Origin: an uncultured Cellvibrionales bacterium
GTDB lineage: Bacteria; Pseudomonadota; Gammaproteobacteria; Pseudomonadales; Porticoccaceae
Length of the DNA: 39,355 nt
Direction of reading: 5' to 3'
Assembly: GCA_913062605.1 (NCBI GenBank)
Contig: CAJXWQ010000018.1
Coordinates: 1 to 39,355 of the forward strand
The notes beneath the pieces are model-generated. The model saw only the letters and a program-made list of their open reading frames with translations. It ran no database searches and was not told the DNA's origin. The translations under genes were made by a program, and so were the position numbers. Every line of letters begins with the position of its first letter. The first letter of the stretch is position 1. This document shows positions 7,579 through 17,675 of the stretch, piece by piece.

Positions 7579-8952
7579 CTAATACGCATTTTTATTAATG
7601 AAACCTTTAAGAGTAGTTAATAAAATGATCTTGATATCCAGCCAAAGGGACCAGTTGTTGATGTATTCAAGATCACACTCAACTCGTTTTTCCATTTTTT
7701 CTAGTGTATTTGTTTCGCCTCGATATCCCCGAATCTGTGCTAAACCCGTGATGCCAGGCTTAACCTTGTGCCGCCACATGTAAGACTCCACCAAGTCTTT
7801 GTAGTACTCGTTATGAATAAGGGCATGTGGCCGTGGGCCGACAATAGACATTCGGCCTTGTAGTACATTAAAAAACTGGGGTAATTCGTCAAGGCTTGTA
7901 CGGCGGAGAAACGAGCCAATTTTAGTAACTCTGAAGTCATTCTTTTGCGCTTGAGTGACATTGTCCTCATCTTCTGTATACAGCTTCATGGTGCGGAATT
8001 TATAGACTTTAAATGGTTTTCCATCCCGCCCATGTCGGTGCTGTTTGAATAGGACCGGCCCTGGGTCAGTCAGCTTCATCAGTAAGGCAATCATTAGGCA
8101 AAGGGGTGTGATTAATAGCCCAATAGCCACCCCTAAAATGAGATCTTCAAGGCGTTTTAGCCATCTATTAATACCATCTAATGGCGTGCAGCTGATATCA
8201 ATGGCGTAGTGTCCAGCAGTATTGGAAACTTTGTGGTTGAGAAGCTGTAGGTCTTCAAGGTCAGGAAAGAATCGAATATCGACGGTCTCATGGCGAAGTT
8301 CGTAGATAATGTCTGTGATAAAGCTGCCCATGTTCAAAGGTAGGTTAAGCCACACTTCATCAGCCTGATATTTCTTTAGGTCATTAATCATCGTTGCGGC
8401 ATGAATACTTGCCTCTATCTGGTGGGCGCTGATGTAAGCCGCTATGTTATAGCCAGTAAGCGTTATATCTTTCTGGCTAAAGGTTGCTTTTGATAGGTTT
8501 CCATCTGTGGTGATAACAAGAATGTTGCGTAGATTTTTTCCTGATCGCCGCAGGCTTTTGAAATAGAGGTAGTGGAAACTGCGGTAGGCAACACCGCCAG
8601 TCCAGATAAACAGAATCATGTAAGTGAGCCAGAGGCGGGAAAATTCTATGGCTGTTCGGGTAAAGACGAGGAAAGCGGTTAGCAAAGCAATGCTTAGTCC
8701 AAGGCTTAGGCTGTACCGCTTGAACAAAGTCAGCAATCGTCGCCCACGCCATGAGTCGTAGGCGCCTGTGATCGTGAGGCAGAAAACCACTAATAGGGCT
8801 ACGCCACCACTGAGAACTTGAAATTTGGTCTCCATTGTGGGGCTGCCAAACCGGATGGCGTGGGCCAAAATACTGGCACCGACAACAATCGAAAAGTCGA
8901 TTACAGCAATTATTGGCGCAAATGTTGCCCTGTAGCCTGAAGTGGTCGGCAT
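7579..8952 (-). CDS. Polyprenyl-phosphate sugar-1-phosphate transferase (polyprenyl glycosylphosphotransferase)
   Basis: A protein of 457 residues of the WcaJ/EPS initiating-transferase type. Four or five N-terminal hydrophobic segments (about residues 10-135) precede a cytosolic Rossmann-like part (NILVITTDGN). Another hydrophobic segment (about 270-292) leads into the catalytic bacterial sugar transferase domain with LTDPGPVLFKQ, FKVYKFRTM, RRTSLDELPQFFNVL and SIVGPRPHA. The enzyme loads the first sugar phosphate onto undecaprenyl phosphate at the inner membrane and so starts a polysaccharide repeat unit. The donor, often UDP-glucose or UDP-galactose, cannot be fixed. It stands alone between the GST gene and fabB, about 3 kb from the glycosyltransferases at 2627-4566 that could extend its product. 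No clear ribosome site precedes ATG 8952. Confidence 0.92.
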   Translation of the reverse strand: MPTTSGYRATFAPIIAVIDFSIVVGASILAHAIRFGSPTMETKFQVLSGGVALLVVFCLTITGAYDSWRGRRLLTLFKRYSLSLGLSIALLTAFLVFTRTAIEFSRLWLTYMILFIWTGGVAYRSFHYLYFKSLRRSGKNLRNILVITTDGNLSKATFSQKDITLTGYNIAAYISAHQIEASIHAATMINDLKKYQADEVWLNLPLNMGSFITDIIYELRHETVDIRFFPDLEDLQLLNHKVSNTAGHYAIDISCTPLDGINRWLKRLEDLILGVAIGLLITPLCLMIALLMKLTDPGPVLFKQHRHGRDGKPFKVYKFRTMKLYTEDEDNVTQAQKNDFRVTKIGSFLRRTSLDELPQFFNVLQGRMSIVGPRPHALIHNEYYKDLVESYMWRHKVKPGITGLAQIRGYRGETNTLEKMEKRVECDLEYINNWSLWLDIKIILLTTLKGFINKNAY

Positions 8953-8975
8953 TATCTATTCACTGTGTATGGTGC

Positions 8976-9006
8976 AAAAAAAAGAGAGCTGTTGATGGCT
9001 CCCTTT
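8976..9006 (-). terminator. Rho-independent terminator after fabB
   Basis: On the minus strand AAGGGAGC and GCTCTCTT pair with one G-U across a short loop and run into eight T (the A-run at 8976-8983). It sits about 40 bp after the fabB stop and just upstream of the sugar transferase gene. Confidence 0.75.
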
Positions 9007-9042
9007 AATTATATCTTTTAACTTTATAACAACTGCGAACTG

Positions 9043-10257
9043 TTATTCATAACGCTGAAAAGTTAGCGTTGCGTTAGTACCGCCAAAGCCGAAGCTATTG
9101 GACATAATACGCTGCAAGTTAGCGTTATCGATACGTTTAGCCACGATGGGCAGATCTGCTGCTTCGGGGTCAATCGTTTCAAGGTTTGCTGACGCACAGA
9201 TGAAATCATTTTCCATCATTAGCAGGCTGTAGATGGCTTCCTGAACACCTGCTGCTCCCAGGCCGTGACCTGAGAGAGATTTGGTGGAGCTAATGGGCGG
9301 TGCATCGTCACCGAACACGTCTTTAATCGCTTTTAGTTCTGCCAAGTCACCCACGGGTGTACTCGTGCCATGAGTGTTGATGTAATCAATGCTGCCATCT
9401 GTCGTTTCCATGGCCATCTTCATACAGCGTGCAGCACCTTCACCGGAGGGGGCTACCATGTCATAGCCATCTGATGTGGCGCCGTAACCAACGATTTCAG
9501 CATAAATAGTTGCACCGCGGGCTATGGCGTGTTCCAGATCTTCTACGACTAGGCAGCCAGCACCAACACCAGGGACAAAGCCGTCGCGATCAGTGTCGTA
9601 AGCACGAGAGGCTTTCTCGGGTGTATCATTATATTTACTGGACAGGGCACCCATAGCATCAAACATACCGGCCATTGACCAGTGCATATCTTCTGCACCG
9701 CCAGCAAATACCACATCCTGTTTGCCCATCTGGATCAACTCCATGGCATGGCCAATGCAGTGGGCGCTAGTCGCGCAGGCTGATGAGATGGAGTAGTTAG
9801 TGCCTTTGATCTTGAATGGTGTAGCCAAACAGGCGGAGACGGTGCTGGCCATAATCTGGGTCACCCGATAGGGGCCCGCACGTTTGATACCACGCTCACG
9901 CATGACATCAATCGTTTCAGTAAACATTTCACCTGATACGCCGCCGGAGCCCATAACGAGTCCAGTTCGTATGTTGGACACTTGGTCTTCGGACAGTCCT
10001 GAGTCAGCAATGGCTTGAGCCATGGCGATATAGCCATAGGCAGCAGAAGGGCCCATAAAGCGCAGCACTTTACGATCGATATGCTCTGCTGGGTTGAGAT
10101 CAAGTTTGCCTGCAACGTTGCAGCGCAATCCCATCTCTTTGAAATCTTCCCGGAAGGCAATGCCCGACTTGCATTCTCTCAAAGACTCGGTGACGGTTTC
10201 TTTGTCATTACCTAGGGGGGAAACAATCCCCATGCCGGTAATTACCACGCGTTTCAT
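9043..10257 (-). CDS. fabB: 3-oxoacyl-ACP synthase I (beta-ketoacyl-ACP synthase)
   Basis: A protein of 404 residues, the length of E. coli FabB (406). The thiolase-fold triad is intact: Cys161 in [10 protein letters not shown], His296 in [10 protein letters not shown] and His331 in [11 protein letters not shown]. The C-terminus has the glycine-rich [10 protein letters not shown]. FabB condenses malonyl-ACP with acyl-ACP and is required to extend the cis-3-decenoyl-ACP made by FabA, so it commits carbon to unsaturated fatty acids. It follows fabA by 83 bp on the same strand, the classic fabAB operon, and a terminator follows it. GGGG lies near the start (ATG 10257) as a modest ribosome site. 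Confidence 0.97.
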   Translation of the reverse strand: MKRVVITGMGIVSPLGNDKETVTESLRECKSGIAFREDFKEMGLRCNVAGKLDLNPAEHIDRKVLRFMGPSAAYGYIAMAQAIADSGLSEDQVSNIRTGLVMGSGGVSGEMFTETIDVMRERGIKRAGPYRVTQIMASTVSACLATPFKIKGTNYSISSACATSAHCIGHAMELIQMGKQDVVFAGGAEDMHWSMAGMFDAMGALSSKYNDTPEKASRAYDTDRDGFVPGVGAGCLVVEDLEHAIARGATIYAEIVGYGATSDGYDMVAPSGEGAARCMKMAMETTDGSIDYINTHGTSTPVGDLAELKAIKDVFGDDAPPISSTKSLSGHGLGAAGVQEAIYSLLMMENDFICASANLETIDPEAADLPIVAKRIDNANLQRIMSNSFGFGGTNATLTFQRYE

Positions 10258-10340
10258 TGGCTACCCCTATGCCGGTCAAAAAATCCGGTCATCATTGTCA
10301 CCTAAAGTGTTATCTATAGGATCAATTGTAATCTAATGGA

Positions 10341-10871
10341 TCAAAAGTTGTCAGTTGACTCGAACAGTCCAACCCTAAGATCTTTTGCAGTGTAAATCTC
10401 GCGGCCATCTACAGAGACGGTGCCGTCAGCGATCACCATTTTCAGTTTGCGTTCGACAATCCGTTTAACATCAATACGATAAGTGATTAACTTGGCTTTT
10501 GGTAGGACTTGACCGAAGAATTTCACTTCTCCGGAACCCAGTGCGCGGCCACGCCCAGGGTTGCCCTTCCAGGCTAGGAAAAAACCGGTGAGCTGCCACA
10601 TGGCATCGAGACCAAGGCATCCCGGCATCACGGGATCGCCTTCAAAATGACAACCGAAGAACCAGAGGTCTGGCCGGATGTCTAGCTCAGCGGTCATGAC
10701 CCCCTTGCCATGTTCTCCCTCACTGGCATGAATGTGGGTGATTCGATCCACCATCAGCATATTGTCGCTGGGTAGCTGGGCATTACCTTCGCCAAACAGG
10801 TTTCCTTGGCTGCAAGCAATAATTTCCTCGCGAGTGTATGAGTTCTGCGATTGTGGAATGAACGTGGTCAT
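10341..10871 (-). CDS. fabA: 3-hydroxydecanoyl-ACP dehydratase/isomerase
   Basis: A protein of 176 residues (E. coli FabA has 172) with a single hot-dog fold. The catalytic pair is visible: His75 in [14 protein letters not shown] and Asp89 in CLGLDAMWQ. FabA dehydrates 3-hydroxydecanoyl-ACP and isomerises the trans-2 to the cis-3 double bond, creating the branch to unsaturated fatty acids in the cytosol. It is the first gene of the fabA-fabB operon. Upstream on the minus strand lie a perfect palindrome (10902-10920) and two copies of a 12-base repeat (10920-10950). Either could be a regulator target; FabR- or DesT-type repressors control this operon in relatives. Confidence 0.97.
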   Translation of the reverse strand: MTTFIPQSQNSYTREEIIACSQGNLFGEGNAQLPSDNMLMVDRITHIHASEGEHGKGVMTAELDIRPDLWFFGCHFEGDPVMPGCLGLDAMWQLTGFFLAWKGNPGRGRALGSGEVKFFGQVLPKAKLITYRIDVKRIVERKLKMVIADGTVSVDGREIYTAKDLRVGLFESTDNF

Positions 10872-10901
10872 CGATTGAGTGGCCTCTGCTAGCTACTGTT
10901 T

Positions 10902-10920
10902 ACTCCGGTTTCCCCGGAGT
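10902..10920. promoter_or_regulatory. Perfect palindrome in the fabA leader
   Basis: ACTCCGG-TTTCC-CCGGAGT: seven-base arms and a five-base spacer, beginning 31 bp upstream of the fabA ATG. On the minus strand it could be an operator or an mRNA hairpin. It is not followed by a T-run that would make it a terminator for ispB. Confidence 0.5.
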
Positions 10921-10950
10921 TATTGGTTTTTTGTCAATTTATTGGTTTTT
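10920..10950. repeat. Two direct copies of a 12-base element upstream of fabA
   Basis: TTATTGGTTTTT occurs at 10920-10931 and 10939-10950, exactly 19 bp apart. On the fabA sense strand it reads AAAAACCAATAA. Spacing near two helical turns puts both copies on the same face of the DNA, as for tandem operator sites. A possible promoter, TGGACT-16 bp-TAAAAT, lies just upstream on the minus strand. Regulator unknown. Confidence 0.45.
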
Positions 10951-11046
10951 ATCAAAGGGGGCGAATTTTATCTGATCTGAGTGTTAAGTCCAGAAAAGAT
11001 GCGGTTTACAGCCCCATTAGGAGAATAGTTGACAATAATTGTGGTG

Positions 11047-12009
11047 TTATGACTTGCGTTGAATAGCGAAGTCCGCCAGCTCTAGCATGGCTTTGCGTTC
11101 GGGGGTGTCAGGTAGGTTGTGGAGACATAGCTGAGCCTGTTCAGCATGCTGTTTAGCACACAACATAGTGTAGTCCAGAGCGCCAGTGGTATTGATGGCG
11201 TCCAGGATGGCATCCATCTGGTCAATGCCGCCTTCCTCGATGGCGCTTCGAATGAACGCTGCTTGGTCTCGTGTGCCATTCTGCATGGCATAGATGAGAG
11301 GTAGTGTGGGTTTGCCTTCCGCAAGGTCATCGCCAACATTTTTGCCAAGGTCTTCGGTGTTGCCATTGTAGTCCAGTGCGTCGTCCACCAGTTGGAATGC
11401 TATTCCGAGGTGATGCCCGTATCTGCCCATTGCCGCCTGTAGCGTTGGAGTGGCACCGGCAAGTACCGCACCTGTTTCGGCGGCGGCATCAAATAACTGA
11501 GCCGTTTTTTTACGAATAACTTCGAGATACGTTTCTTCTGTGACATCCGGGTTCCCAGCATTAATCAGCTGTTGAACTTCGCCTTCAGAAATAATATTGG
11601 TGGTGTCAGCGATAATTCGCATGATATCCATGTTGCCGATGGCGACTAGCATCTGAAACGCGCGGGAATAGAGAAAGTCTCCCACCAAAACACTGGGAGC
11701 ATTACCAAACTTGGCATTGGCAGTAGCGCGACCGCGACGTAGGTCTGAGGTGTCGACCACATCATCATGAAGCAGGGTGGCTGTGTGGATAAACTCGATA
11801 ATGGCGGCTAAAGAGGTATGTTGAGTGCCTTGATAGCCACAACTATTAGCACTGAGTAATACTAGTAGTGGGCGTAACCGCTTGCCTCCAGCATCGATAA
11901 TATATTGGCCGATATTCTCCACTAGCCCTACATCGGAATGTAGTTGGCTGAGAATCAGCTCATTAACCTGATTAAACTCGGATTTTACCACTTGGTGAAA
12001 CGGCAACAT
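11047..12009 (-). CDS. ispB: Octaprenyl (polyprenyl) diphosphate synthase
   Basis: A protein of 320 residues, close to E. coli IspB (323), of the long-chain trans-prenyl synthase fold. The first aspartate-rich motif is in LLHDDVVDTSDLRRG and the second in QLVDDALDY; GGKRLRPLLVLL is the pyrophosphate-binding region. It extends farnesyl diphosphate with isopentenyl units to give the side chain of ubiquinone/menaquinone. I chose ATG 12009 (MLPFHQVV), the family start, with GAGG seven bases upstream; an in-frame start at 12096 would add 29 unrelated residues. It is divergent from rplU-rpmA, the usual arrangement in gammaproteobacteria. Chain length (eight or nine units) cannot be told safely. Confidence 0.95.
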   Translation of the reverse strand: MLPFHQVVKSEFNQVNELILSQLHSDVGLVENIGQYIIDAGGKRLRPLLVLLSANSCGYQGTQHTSLAAIIEFIHTATLLHDDVVDTSDLRRGRATANAKFGNAPSVLVGDFLYSRAFQMLVAIGNMDIMRIIADTTNIISEGEVQQLINAGNPDVTEETYLEVIRKKTAQLFDAAAETGAVLAGATPTLQAAMGRYGHHLGIAFQLVDDALDYNGNTEDLGKNVGDDLAEGKPTLPLIYAMQNGTRDQAAFIRSAIEEGGIDQMDAILDAINTTGALDYTMLCAKQHAEQAQLCLHNLPDTPERKAMLELADFAIQRKS

Positions 12010-12136
12010 GCCAGAGCCTCGTGCATTAATTTTTATTAAAGATGTCCTCTGAAACGGACGCGTTGGCATCCTAGGGTTGGGTGGGGGGTGTGTCAAGGGG
12101 AAGGCGCATTATTGCTGGATTTTAGGCGATTTTTCC

Positions 12137-12165
12137 TTGCGGTTGTGAGTGGTTTCCCTTAGACT
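12137..12165 (+). promoter_or_regulatory. Predicted sigma-70 promoter of rplU-rpmA
   Basis: TTGCGG (12137-12142) and TAGACT (12160-12165) are separated by 17 bp. The bases after the -10 box, TCCCGCCC, are GC-rich, as in stringently controlled ribosomal promoters. It lies about 78 bp upstream of the rplU ATG. Confidence 0.6.
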
Positions 12166-12242
12166 TCCCGCCCTCGCAAAACCGGCCTGGAGAAATCGTT
12201 CTCGTGGGCTTAGAACTGGCATATGCGAATACGGAGCAAACT

Positions 12243-12557
12243 ATGTACGCAGTAATTAAAAGTGGTGGCAAGCAGCACCGTGTGCAGGAAGGTGAATACC
12301 TGCGCTTGGAGAAGCTGGAAGTGGCCACAGGTGAAAGCATTGATTTTGATGAAGTGCTGATGGTAACAGACGGTGACAATATTAAAATTGGCACCCCTCT
12401 GGTTGAAGGAGGCAAGGTTACTGGAGAAGTACTTAGCCATGGCCGTGCTGATAAGGTGAAGATCATCAAGTTCAACCGTCGTAAGCACAGTCGCAAGCAA
12501 ATGGGCCACCGCCAGTGGTTTACCGAAGTTAAAATTACTAGCATTAGTGCTGGTTAA
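12243..12557 (+). CDS. rplU: Ribosomal protein L21 (bL21)
   Basis: A protein of 104 residues (E. coli L21 has 103). It starts [14 protein letters not shown] and ends with the rRNA-binding basic stretch [15 protein letters not shown], all typical of bL21 of the 50S subunit. ATG 12243 is preceded by GGAG six bases upstream; the in-frame extension to 12204 is not needed. It is the first gene of the rplU-rpmA operon, 19 bp before rpmA, and divergent from ispB. Confidence 0.98.
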   Translation: MYAVIKSGGKQHRVQEGEYLRLEKLEVATGESIDFDEVLMVTDGDNIKIGTPLVEGGKVTGEVLSHGRADKVKIIKFNRRKHSRKQMGHRQWFTEVKITSISAG

Positions 12558-12576
12558 GATTAGATAGGAGAACGGC

Positions 12577-12834
12577 ATGGCTCATAAGAAGGCTGGTGGT
12601 AGTACTAATAACGGACGCGATTCCGAAAGTAAACGCCTTGGTGTTAAACGCTATGGTGGCGAACAGGTCATCGCAGGTAATATTATTGTTCGTCAGCGTG
12701 GTACTCGTTTCCACGCGGGTGTAAACGTTGGTATTGGTCGCGACCACACAATTTTTGCAAAGGCCGATGGCCAGGTTCAGTTTACGGTCAAAGGACCGAA
12801 GAACCGTAAATTTGTGAATATCGTCACTGCGTAA
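12577..12834 (+). CDS. rpmA: Ribosomal protein L27 (bL27)
   Basis: A protein of 85 residues, identical in length to E. coli L27. The N-terminus [19 protein letters not shown] is the flexible tail that reaches the peptidyl-transferase centre. There is no Firmicute-type cleaved N-terminal extension. [10 protein letters not shown] and the C-terminal beta-barrel residues follow. AGGAGA lies seven bases upstream of the ATG. It is cotranscribed with rplU and followed by a strong terminator. Confidence 0.98.
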   Translation: MAHKKAGGSTNNGRDSESKRLGVKRYGGEQVIAGNIIVRQRGTRFHAGVNVGIGRDHTIFAKADGQVQFTVKGPKNRKFVNIVTA

Positions 12835-12853
12835 GGCTAACAATTTGAGAAAG

Positions 12854-12878
12854 AGCCCCGCATTGGCGGGGCTTTTTT
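12854..12878 (+). terminator. Rho-independent terminator of rplU-rpmA
   Basis: Eight-base stem AGCCCCGC/GCGGGGCT (12854-12861 and 12866-12873) with loop ATTG, followed by a run of T to 12878. It begins 20 bp after the rpmA stop. Confidence 0.93.
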
Positions 12879-12965
12879 GTTTCTGGAATTAGAGGTTATC
12901 GGTTTATATATAGGCTTTAGTGTTTCCTATGTATAGCTGGTGGGCTTTTTCGAATGATGTCTTAA

Positions 12966-14198
<1,233 letters not shown>

Positions 14199-14279
14199 GT
14201 CTGGCGCTAAAACGGTTGAAGAGCTGACGGTCAGGGCTGCTTAAGGTAAGAGCTGCTGTATAGTTATGAGCAATATGTT

Positions 14280-15413
14280 ATGAGCGATATGAGTGATAGA
14301 AGTATCGTAAAAAATGCCAAACGCTGGGTGGTAAAAATTGGTAGTGCACTACTGACTGCCGATGGTCGAGGCTTGGATCGGGAGGGTATCTCTGCCTGGG
14401 TTGAGCAGGTTGCAGCATTACTTGATCAGAATATTGAAGTCGTCATGGTGTCATCCGGGGCGGTGGCCGAAGGTATGTCTCGATTGGGCTGGGGTAAACG
14501 GCCTTCATCCATCCATGAATTACAAGCGGCGGCAGCAGTCGGCCAAATGGGCCTGGTGCAGGCCTATGAATTTCAGTTTCAACAATTTGACCGTCATACG
14601 GCCCAGGTTCTACTGGATCATGATGACCTCTCTAATCGGGAGCGTTATCTCAATGCCCGAAATACGCTGCAGACATTAATTGAGTTAGGCGTAGTGCCGA
14701 TCATTAATGAGAATGATACGGTGGTAACCGATCAGATTCGCTTTGGTGACAACGATACCTTGGCAGCAATGGTGGCTAACCTGATTGATGCTGATCTGCT
14801 GGTCATTCTTACCGATCAGGATGGACTGTTTGATGCCGATCCTAGAAGCAACCCTCGTGCACAATTGGTTTCTCAGGGGAAAGCTGGCGATCCTGCGTTA
14901 GATGCATTGGCTGGTGGGAGTGCTGGTGGTTTAGGTCGAGGTGGCATGATCACCAAACTCACCGCCGCTCGGCTTGCAGCTCGTTCCGGTGCAAATACCG
15001 TGATTGTTGGTGGTCGAGCAGAAAATGTGCTGACGAGTCTGGCCGATGGTGAAACACTTGGCACACTGTTAACGGCAGAGCAGGAACCCCTTGCTGCCCG
15101 CAAACAATGGTTGGCGGGTAGGTTGCAGGTGCGCGGTTCGTTAACCCTTGATGCCGGTGCAGTACGGGTACTTAAAGAGCAGGGTAAAAGTCTGCTTCCA
15201 GTGGGTGTGAAGTCAGTGGTAGGTGATTTTCACCGGGGTGACTTGGTGCGCTGTGTTGATGAATCAGGACGTGATGTTGCTCGGGGTCTGGCTAACTATA
15301 ATGCCTTGGAAAGCCGACAAATTATTGGCAAGAACAGCCACTTGATTGCCGAAATATTGGGTTACTGCGATGATGAGGAGTTAATTCACCGTGATAATCT
15401 GGTGCTGGTTTAG
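14280..15413 (+). CDS. proB: Glutamate 5-kinase
   Basis: A protein of 377 residues with an amino-acid-kinase domain and a C-terminal PUA domain (about residues 280-370). Visible motifs are VVKIGSALL near the start, [25 protein letters not shown], and [15 protein letters not shown]. It phosphorylates glutamate to gamma-glutamyl phosphate, the first step of proline synthesis, and in relatives is feedback-inhibited by proline. Several ATGs are clustered (14280, 14289) with no clear ribosome site, so the start could shift by a few codons. It sits 81 bp after obg, the usual order. No proA is nearby, so the second enzyme is elsewhere. Confidence 0.96.
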   Translation: MSDMSDRSIVKNAKRWVVKIGSALLTADGRGLDREGISAWVEQVAALLDQNIEVVMVSSGAVAEGMSRLGWGKRPSSIHELQAAAAVGQMGLVQAYEFQFQQFDRHTAQVLLDHDDLSNRERYLNARNTLQTLIELGVVPIINENDTVVTDQIRFGDNDTLAAMVANLIDADLLVILTDQDGLFDADPRSNPRAQLVSQGKAGDPALDALAGGSAGGLGRGGMITKLTAARLAARSGANTVIVGGRAENVLTSLADGETLGTLLTAEQEPLAARKQWLAGRLQVRGSLTLDAGAVRVLKEQGKSLLPVGVKSVVGDFHRGDLVRCVDESGRDVARGLANYNALESRQIIGKNSHLIAEILGYCDDEELIHRDNLVLV

Positions 15414-15480
15414 TTTGTCTTGGTCGTAGATAGTTTAGACCGTTAACTTAAAAGCATTAGCTCCAAAGTAGAGTCACCAC

Positions 15481-15509
15481 AAAAAAACCGGCCTAGAGCC
15501 GGTTTTTTT
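15481..15509. terminator. Bidirectional terminator between proB and rpsT
   Basis: Stem ACCGGC/GCCGGT (15487-15492 and 15498-15503) with a five-base loop, flanked by seven A on the left and seven T on the right. The symmetry serves both converging genes. Confidence 0.9.
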
Positions 15510-15531
15510 AATCTTAAGAATAAGTAAATGC

Positions 15532-15801
15532 TTAGCTGGCTGAGAGTGCCTTAACCTGAGCATTCAGGCGGCTCTTGTGACGAGCGGCCTTATTCTTATG
15601 GATGATACCTTTGTCAGCGATACGGTCGAGTATAGGGACAACCGTATTGTAAGCAGCTTGAGCTGCTTCAGCTTCGCCTGATTCAATGGCGGCATAAGTC
15701 TTTTTGAGATAGGTACGCATCATGGAGCGCAGGCCAGCGTTGTGCGTGCGACGATTTTCGTTCTGCCGTGCTCTTTTGCGTGCTTGGGGTGAATTGGCCA
15801 C
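15532..15801 (-). CDS. rpsT: Ribosomal protein S20 (bS20)
   Basis: A protein of 89 residues (E. coli S20 has 87), highly basic and alpha-helical: [17 protein letters not shown] at the N-terminus and [15 protein letters not shown] near the end. It binds 16S rRNA in the body of the 30S subunit. The start is GTG at 15801-15799 with AAGGAG seven bases upstream. E. coli rpsT likewise uses a rare start (UUG), which there contributes to weak, autoregulated translation, so the non-ATG start is probably real. It has a good promoter at 15850-15878 and shares a terminator with proB. Confidence 0.97.
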   Translation of the reverse strand: MANSPQARKRARQNENRRTHNAGLRSMMRTYLKKTYAAIESGEAEAAQAAYNTVVPILDRIADKGIIHKNKAARHKSRLNAQVKALSAS

Positions 15802-15849
15802 CTAAGTGCTCCTTTCTTTCAACAATGAGTCTGATATTCGAGGCGCGGA

Positions 15850-15878
15850 AATATACAGTGTTTGCCCCCATTTATCAA
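15850..15878 (-). promoter_or_regulatory. Predicted sigma-70 promoter of rpsT
   Basis: On the minus strand TTGATA (15878-15873) and TATATT (15855-15850) are separated by 17 bp. The following bases, TCCGCGCC, form a GC-rich discriminator of the kind seen at stringently controlled ribosomal promoters. The predicted leader before the GTG is about 40 nt. Confidence 0.68.
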
Positions 15879-16061
15879 CACACATTAAGTGGAAAGAAGA
15901 CCGGAGTAGGGGGTTTTGAGCGAAACAGGTACTGGGAGCGCTCAGTTAAGAGTCAATCAGGTCATTATGGTCTTGAGCGCTATGCTGGCAGCTATCATCC
16001 AGTGGTTAAAATCACTATGATCTGGCCTGTGAATTCAAGAACATAGCAGAGAACGTTAAGT

Positions 16062-17672
16062 TTGCCGCATCAAGATACAGAGTCACACAGCCAGCCACAG
16101 AACCCACCGGTAAAATCATCGAAATTACTGCGTTCCAGTGGCGTGGTCAGCAGTATGACCATGCTGTCACGGGTGCTGGGGCTGCTGCGTGATATCGTCT
16201 TTGCTCGGGTCATTGGTGCAGATGCGATGGCTGATGCCTTCTTTGTGGCATTTAAAATCCCCAACTTTTTTCGTCGACTGTTTGCAGAGGGCGCTTTTTC
16301 ACAGGCGTTTGTTCCAGTGTTGGCGGAGTACAGGGAAAAGGGAAGCGAAGCCGCCGTAAAGGAGTTGATTGATCGAGTAGCCGGAGTGCTGGGTTCGGCG
16401 CTGATAGCCCTGACGGTATTGGTGGTCATTGCTTCACCGCTGGTGACAGGGCTATTTGCATTTGGTTTTTGGTTGGATTACCCCGATAAGTTTGCTGCAG
16501 CTAGCAGTATGTTACGAATTACCTTCCCCTACCTGATGCTAATTTCTCTCACCGGGTTAGCGGGTGCCATTTTAAACAGCTACGATCGTTTTGCGGTGCC
16601 GGCAGTGACCCCGGTACTGTTGAATGTCTCTATGATACTGGCCGCAGTGGTCGCAGCCCCATGGTTTGAGCAACCGGTCTACGCACTGGCTTGGGGTGTG
16701 TTAGTTGCTGGAGTGTTGCAGTTGTTGTTCCAGCTGCCCTTTCTTGCACAGATTCATGGTGTGCCGCGGCCAGTGGTGGATTGGCGTGACGAGGGTGTAG
16801 TGAGAATTCTGCGGCTGATGGCGCCGGCAATTTTTGGCGTGTCTGTGAGTCAAATAAATTTGCTGCTGGATACCATGATTGCTTCGTTTCTACCCACGGG
16901 CAGCATCTCTTGGCTTTACTATTCAGATCGTTTGTCCGAGTTGCCTCTGGGCGTTTTTGGGGTGGCGATTGCAACAGTGATTTTGCCGAGTTTATCTCGG
17001 CAGCACGCTGCAGATACACTGGAAAAGTTCAATAGCACCATGGATTGGGCGCTACGGATGATACTGCTAATTGCCATACCGGCAGCAGTGGCGTTGGTGG
17101 TTTTGGCAGAGCCGATCTTACTGACCTTGTTCTACTATGGTGATGTGATGACTTCTCGTGATATAGCGATGGCTACACTGAGCCTGCGAGCCTATGCCAT
17201 TGGATTGGTCGCTTTTATGTTGATCAAGGTGCTGGCTCCGGGGTACTACGCTCGTCAGGATATTAAAACGCCGGTTCGGATAGGTGTGATTGCCTTGGTA
17301 ACCAATATGGGGCTAAATATTGCATTTGCAGTACCGCTTCATCTCTACTGGGGTATAGGGCATGTGGGCTTGGCGCTAGCAACTTCATTGTCTGCCATAT
17401 TAAATGCCGGATTGCTATTCCGCGGTTTAAGAAAAGGGCAGGTATACACTCCAGAGGCGGGTTGGCGTAAGTTTCTGCTGATATCGCTGTGCGCTAATTT
17501 GGTGATGGGGTTAGTGTTGTATGGGTTGACTCTAAACCTGGGTGATTGGGTGCCCTGGTCGTGGTGGCAGCGGGCTGGGTGGATGGGCACCATCTGTCTC
17601 ATGGGTGCACTAATTTATACCGTATTCCTTCTGATGGGTGGGTTGCGTCTATCTCATCTCAAACACCGATAA
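16062..17672 (+). CDS. murJ: Lipid II flippase MurJ
   Basis: A protein of 536 residues with about 14 membrane helices, of the MOP exporter superfamily. Signature segments are SMTMLSRVLGLLRDIVFARV, ADAFFVAFKIPNFFRRLFAEGAF (split here for length: ADAFFVAFKIPNF, FRRLFAEGAF) and RLSELPLGVFGVAIATVILP. It moves lipid II across the inner membrane for peptidoglycan synthesis. The start is not obvious: TTG 16062 is the only usual start upstream of the conserved KLLRSSGVVSSM, and it lacks a strong ribosome site. If an internal start were used, a conserved segment would be lost. A terminator follows at 17676, ahead of ribF. Confidence 0.95.
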   Translation: MPHQDTESHSQPQNPPVKSSKLLRSSGVVSSMTMLSRVLGLLRDIVFARVIGADAMADAFFVAFKIPNFFRRLFAEGAFSQAFVPVLAEYREKGSEAAVKELIDRVAGVLGSALIALTVLVVIASPLVTGLFAFGFWLDYPDKFAAASSMLRITFPYLMLISLTGLAGAILNSYDRFAVPAVTPVLLNVSMILAAVVAAPWFEQPVYALAWGVLVAGVLQLLFQLPFLAQIHGVPRPVVDWRDEGVVRILRLMAPAIFGVSVSQINLLLDTMIASFLPTGSISWLYYSDRLSELPLGVFGVAIATVILPSLSRQHAADTLEKFNSTMDWALRMILLIAIPAAVALVVLAEPILLTLFYYGDVMTSRDIAMATLSLRAYAIGLVAFMLIKVLAPGYYARQDIKTPVRIGVIALVTNMGLNIAFAVPLHLYWGIGHVGLALATSLSAILNAGLLFRGLRKGQVYTPEAGWRKFLLISLCANLVMGLVLYGLTLNLGDWVPWSWWQRAGWMGTICLMGALIYTVFLLMGGLRLSHLKHR

Positions 17673-17675
17673 AAT

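Noticed and set aside
12122-12578. Minus-strand open frames over rplU
   Set aside because: rplU is unmistakable on the plus strand with a good ribosome site. The minus frames have no recognisable content.
15768-16046. Plus-strand frame of 92 codons crossing rpsT and the rpsT-murJ spacer
   Set aside because: It begins antisense inside rpsT, overlaps the rpsT promoter, and the product looks random with no ribosome site.
16630-17019. Minus-strand frame of 129 codons inside murJ
   Set aside because: Shadow of murJ codon pattern; murJ membrane segments are continuous through the region.
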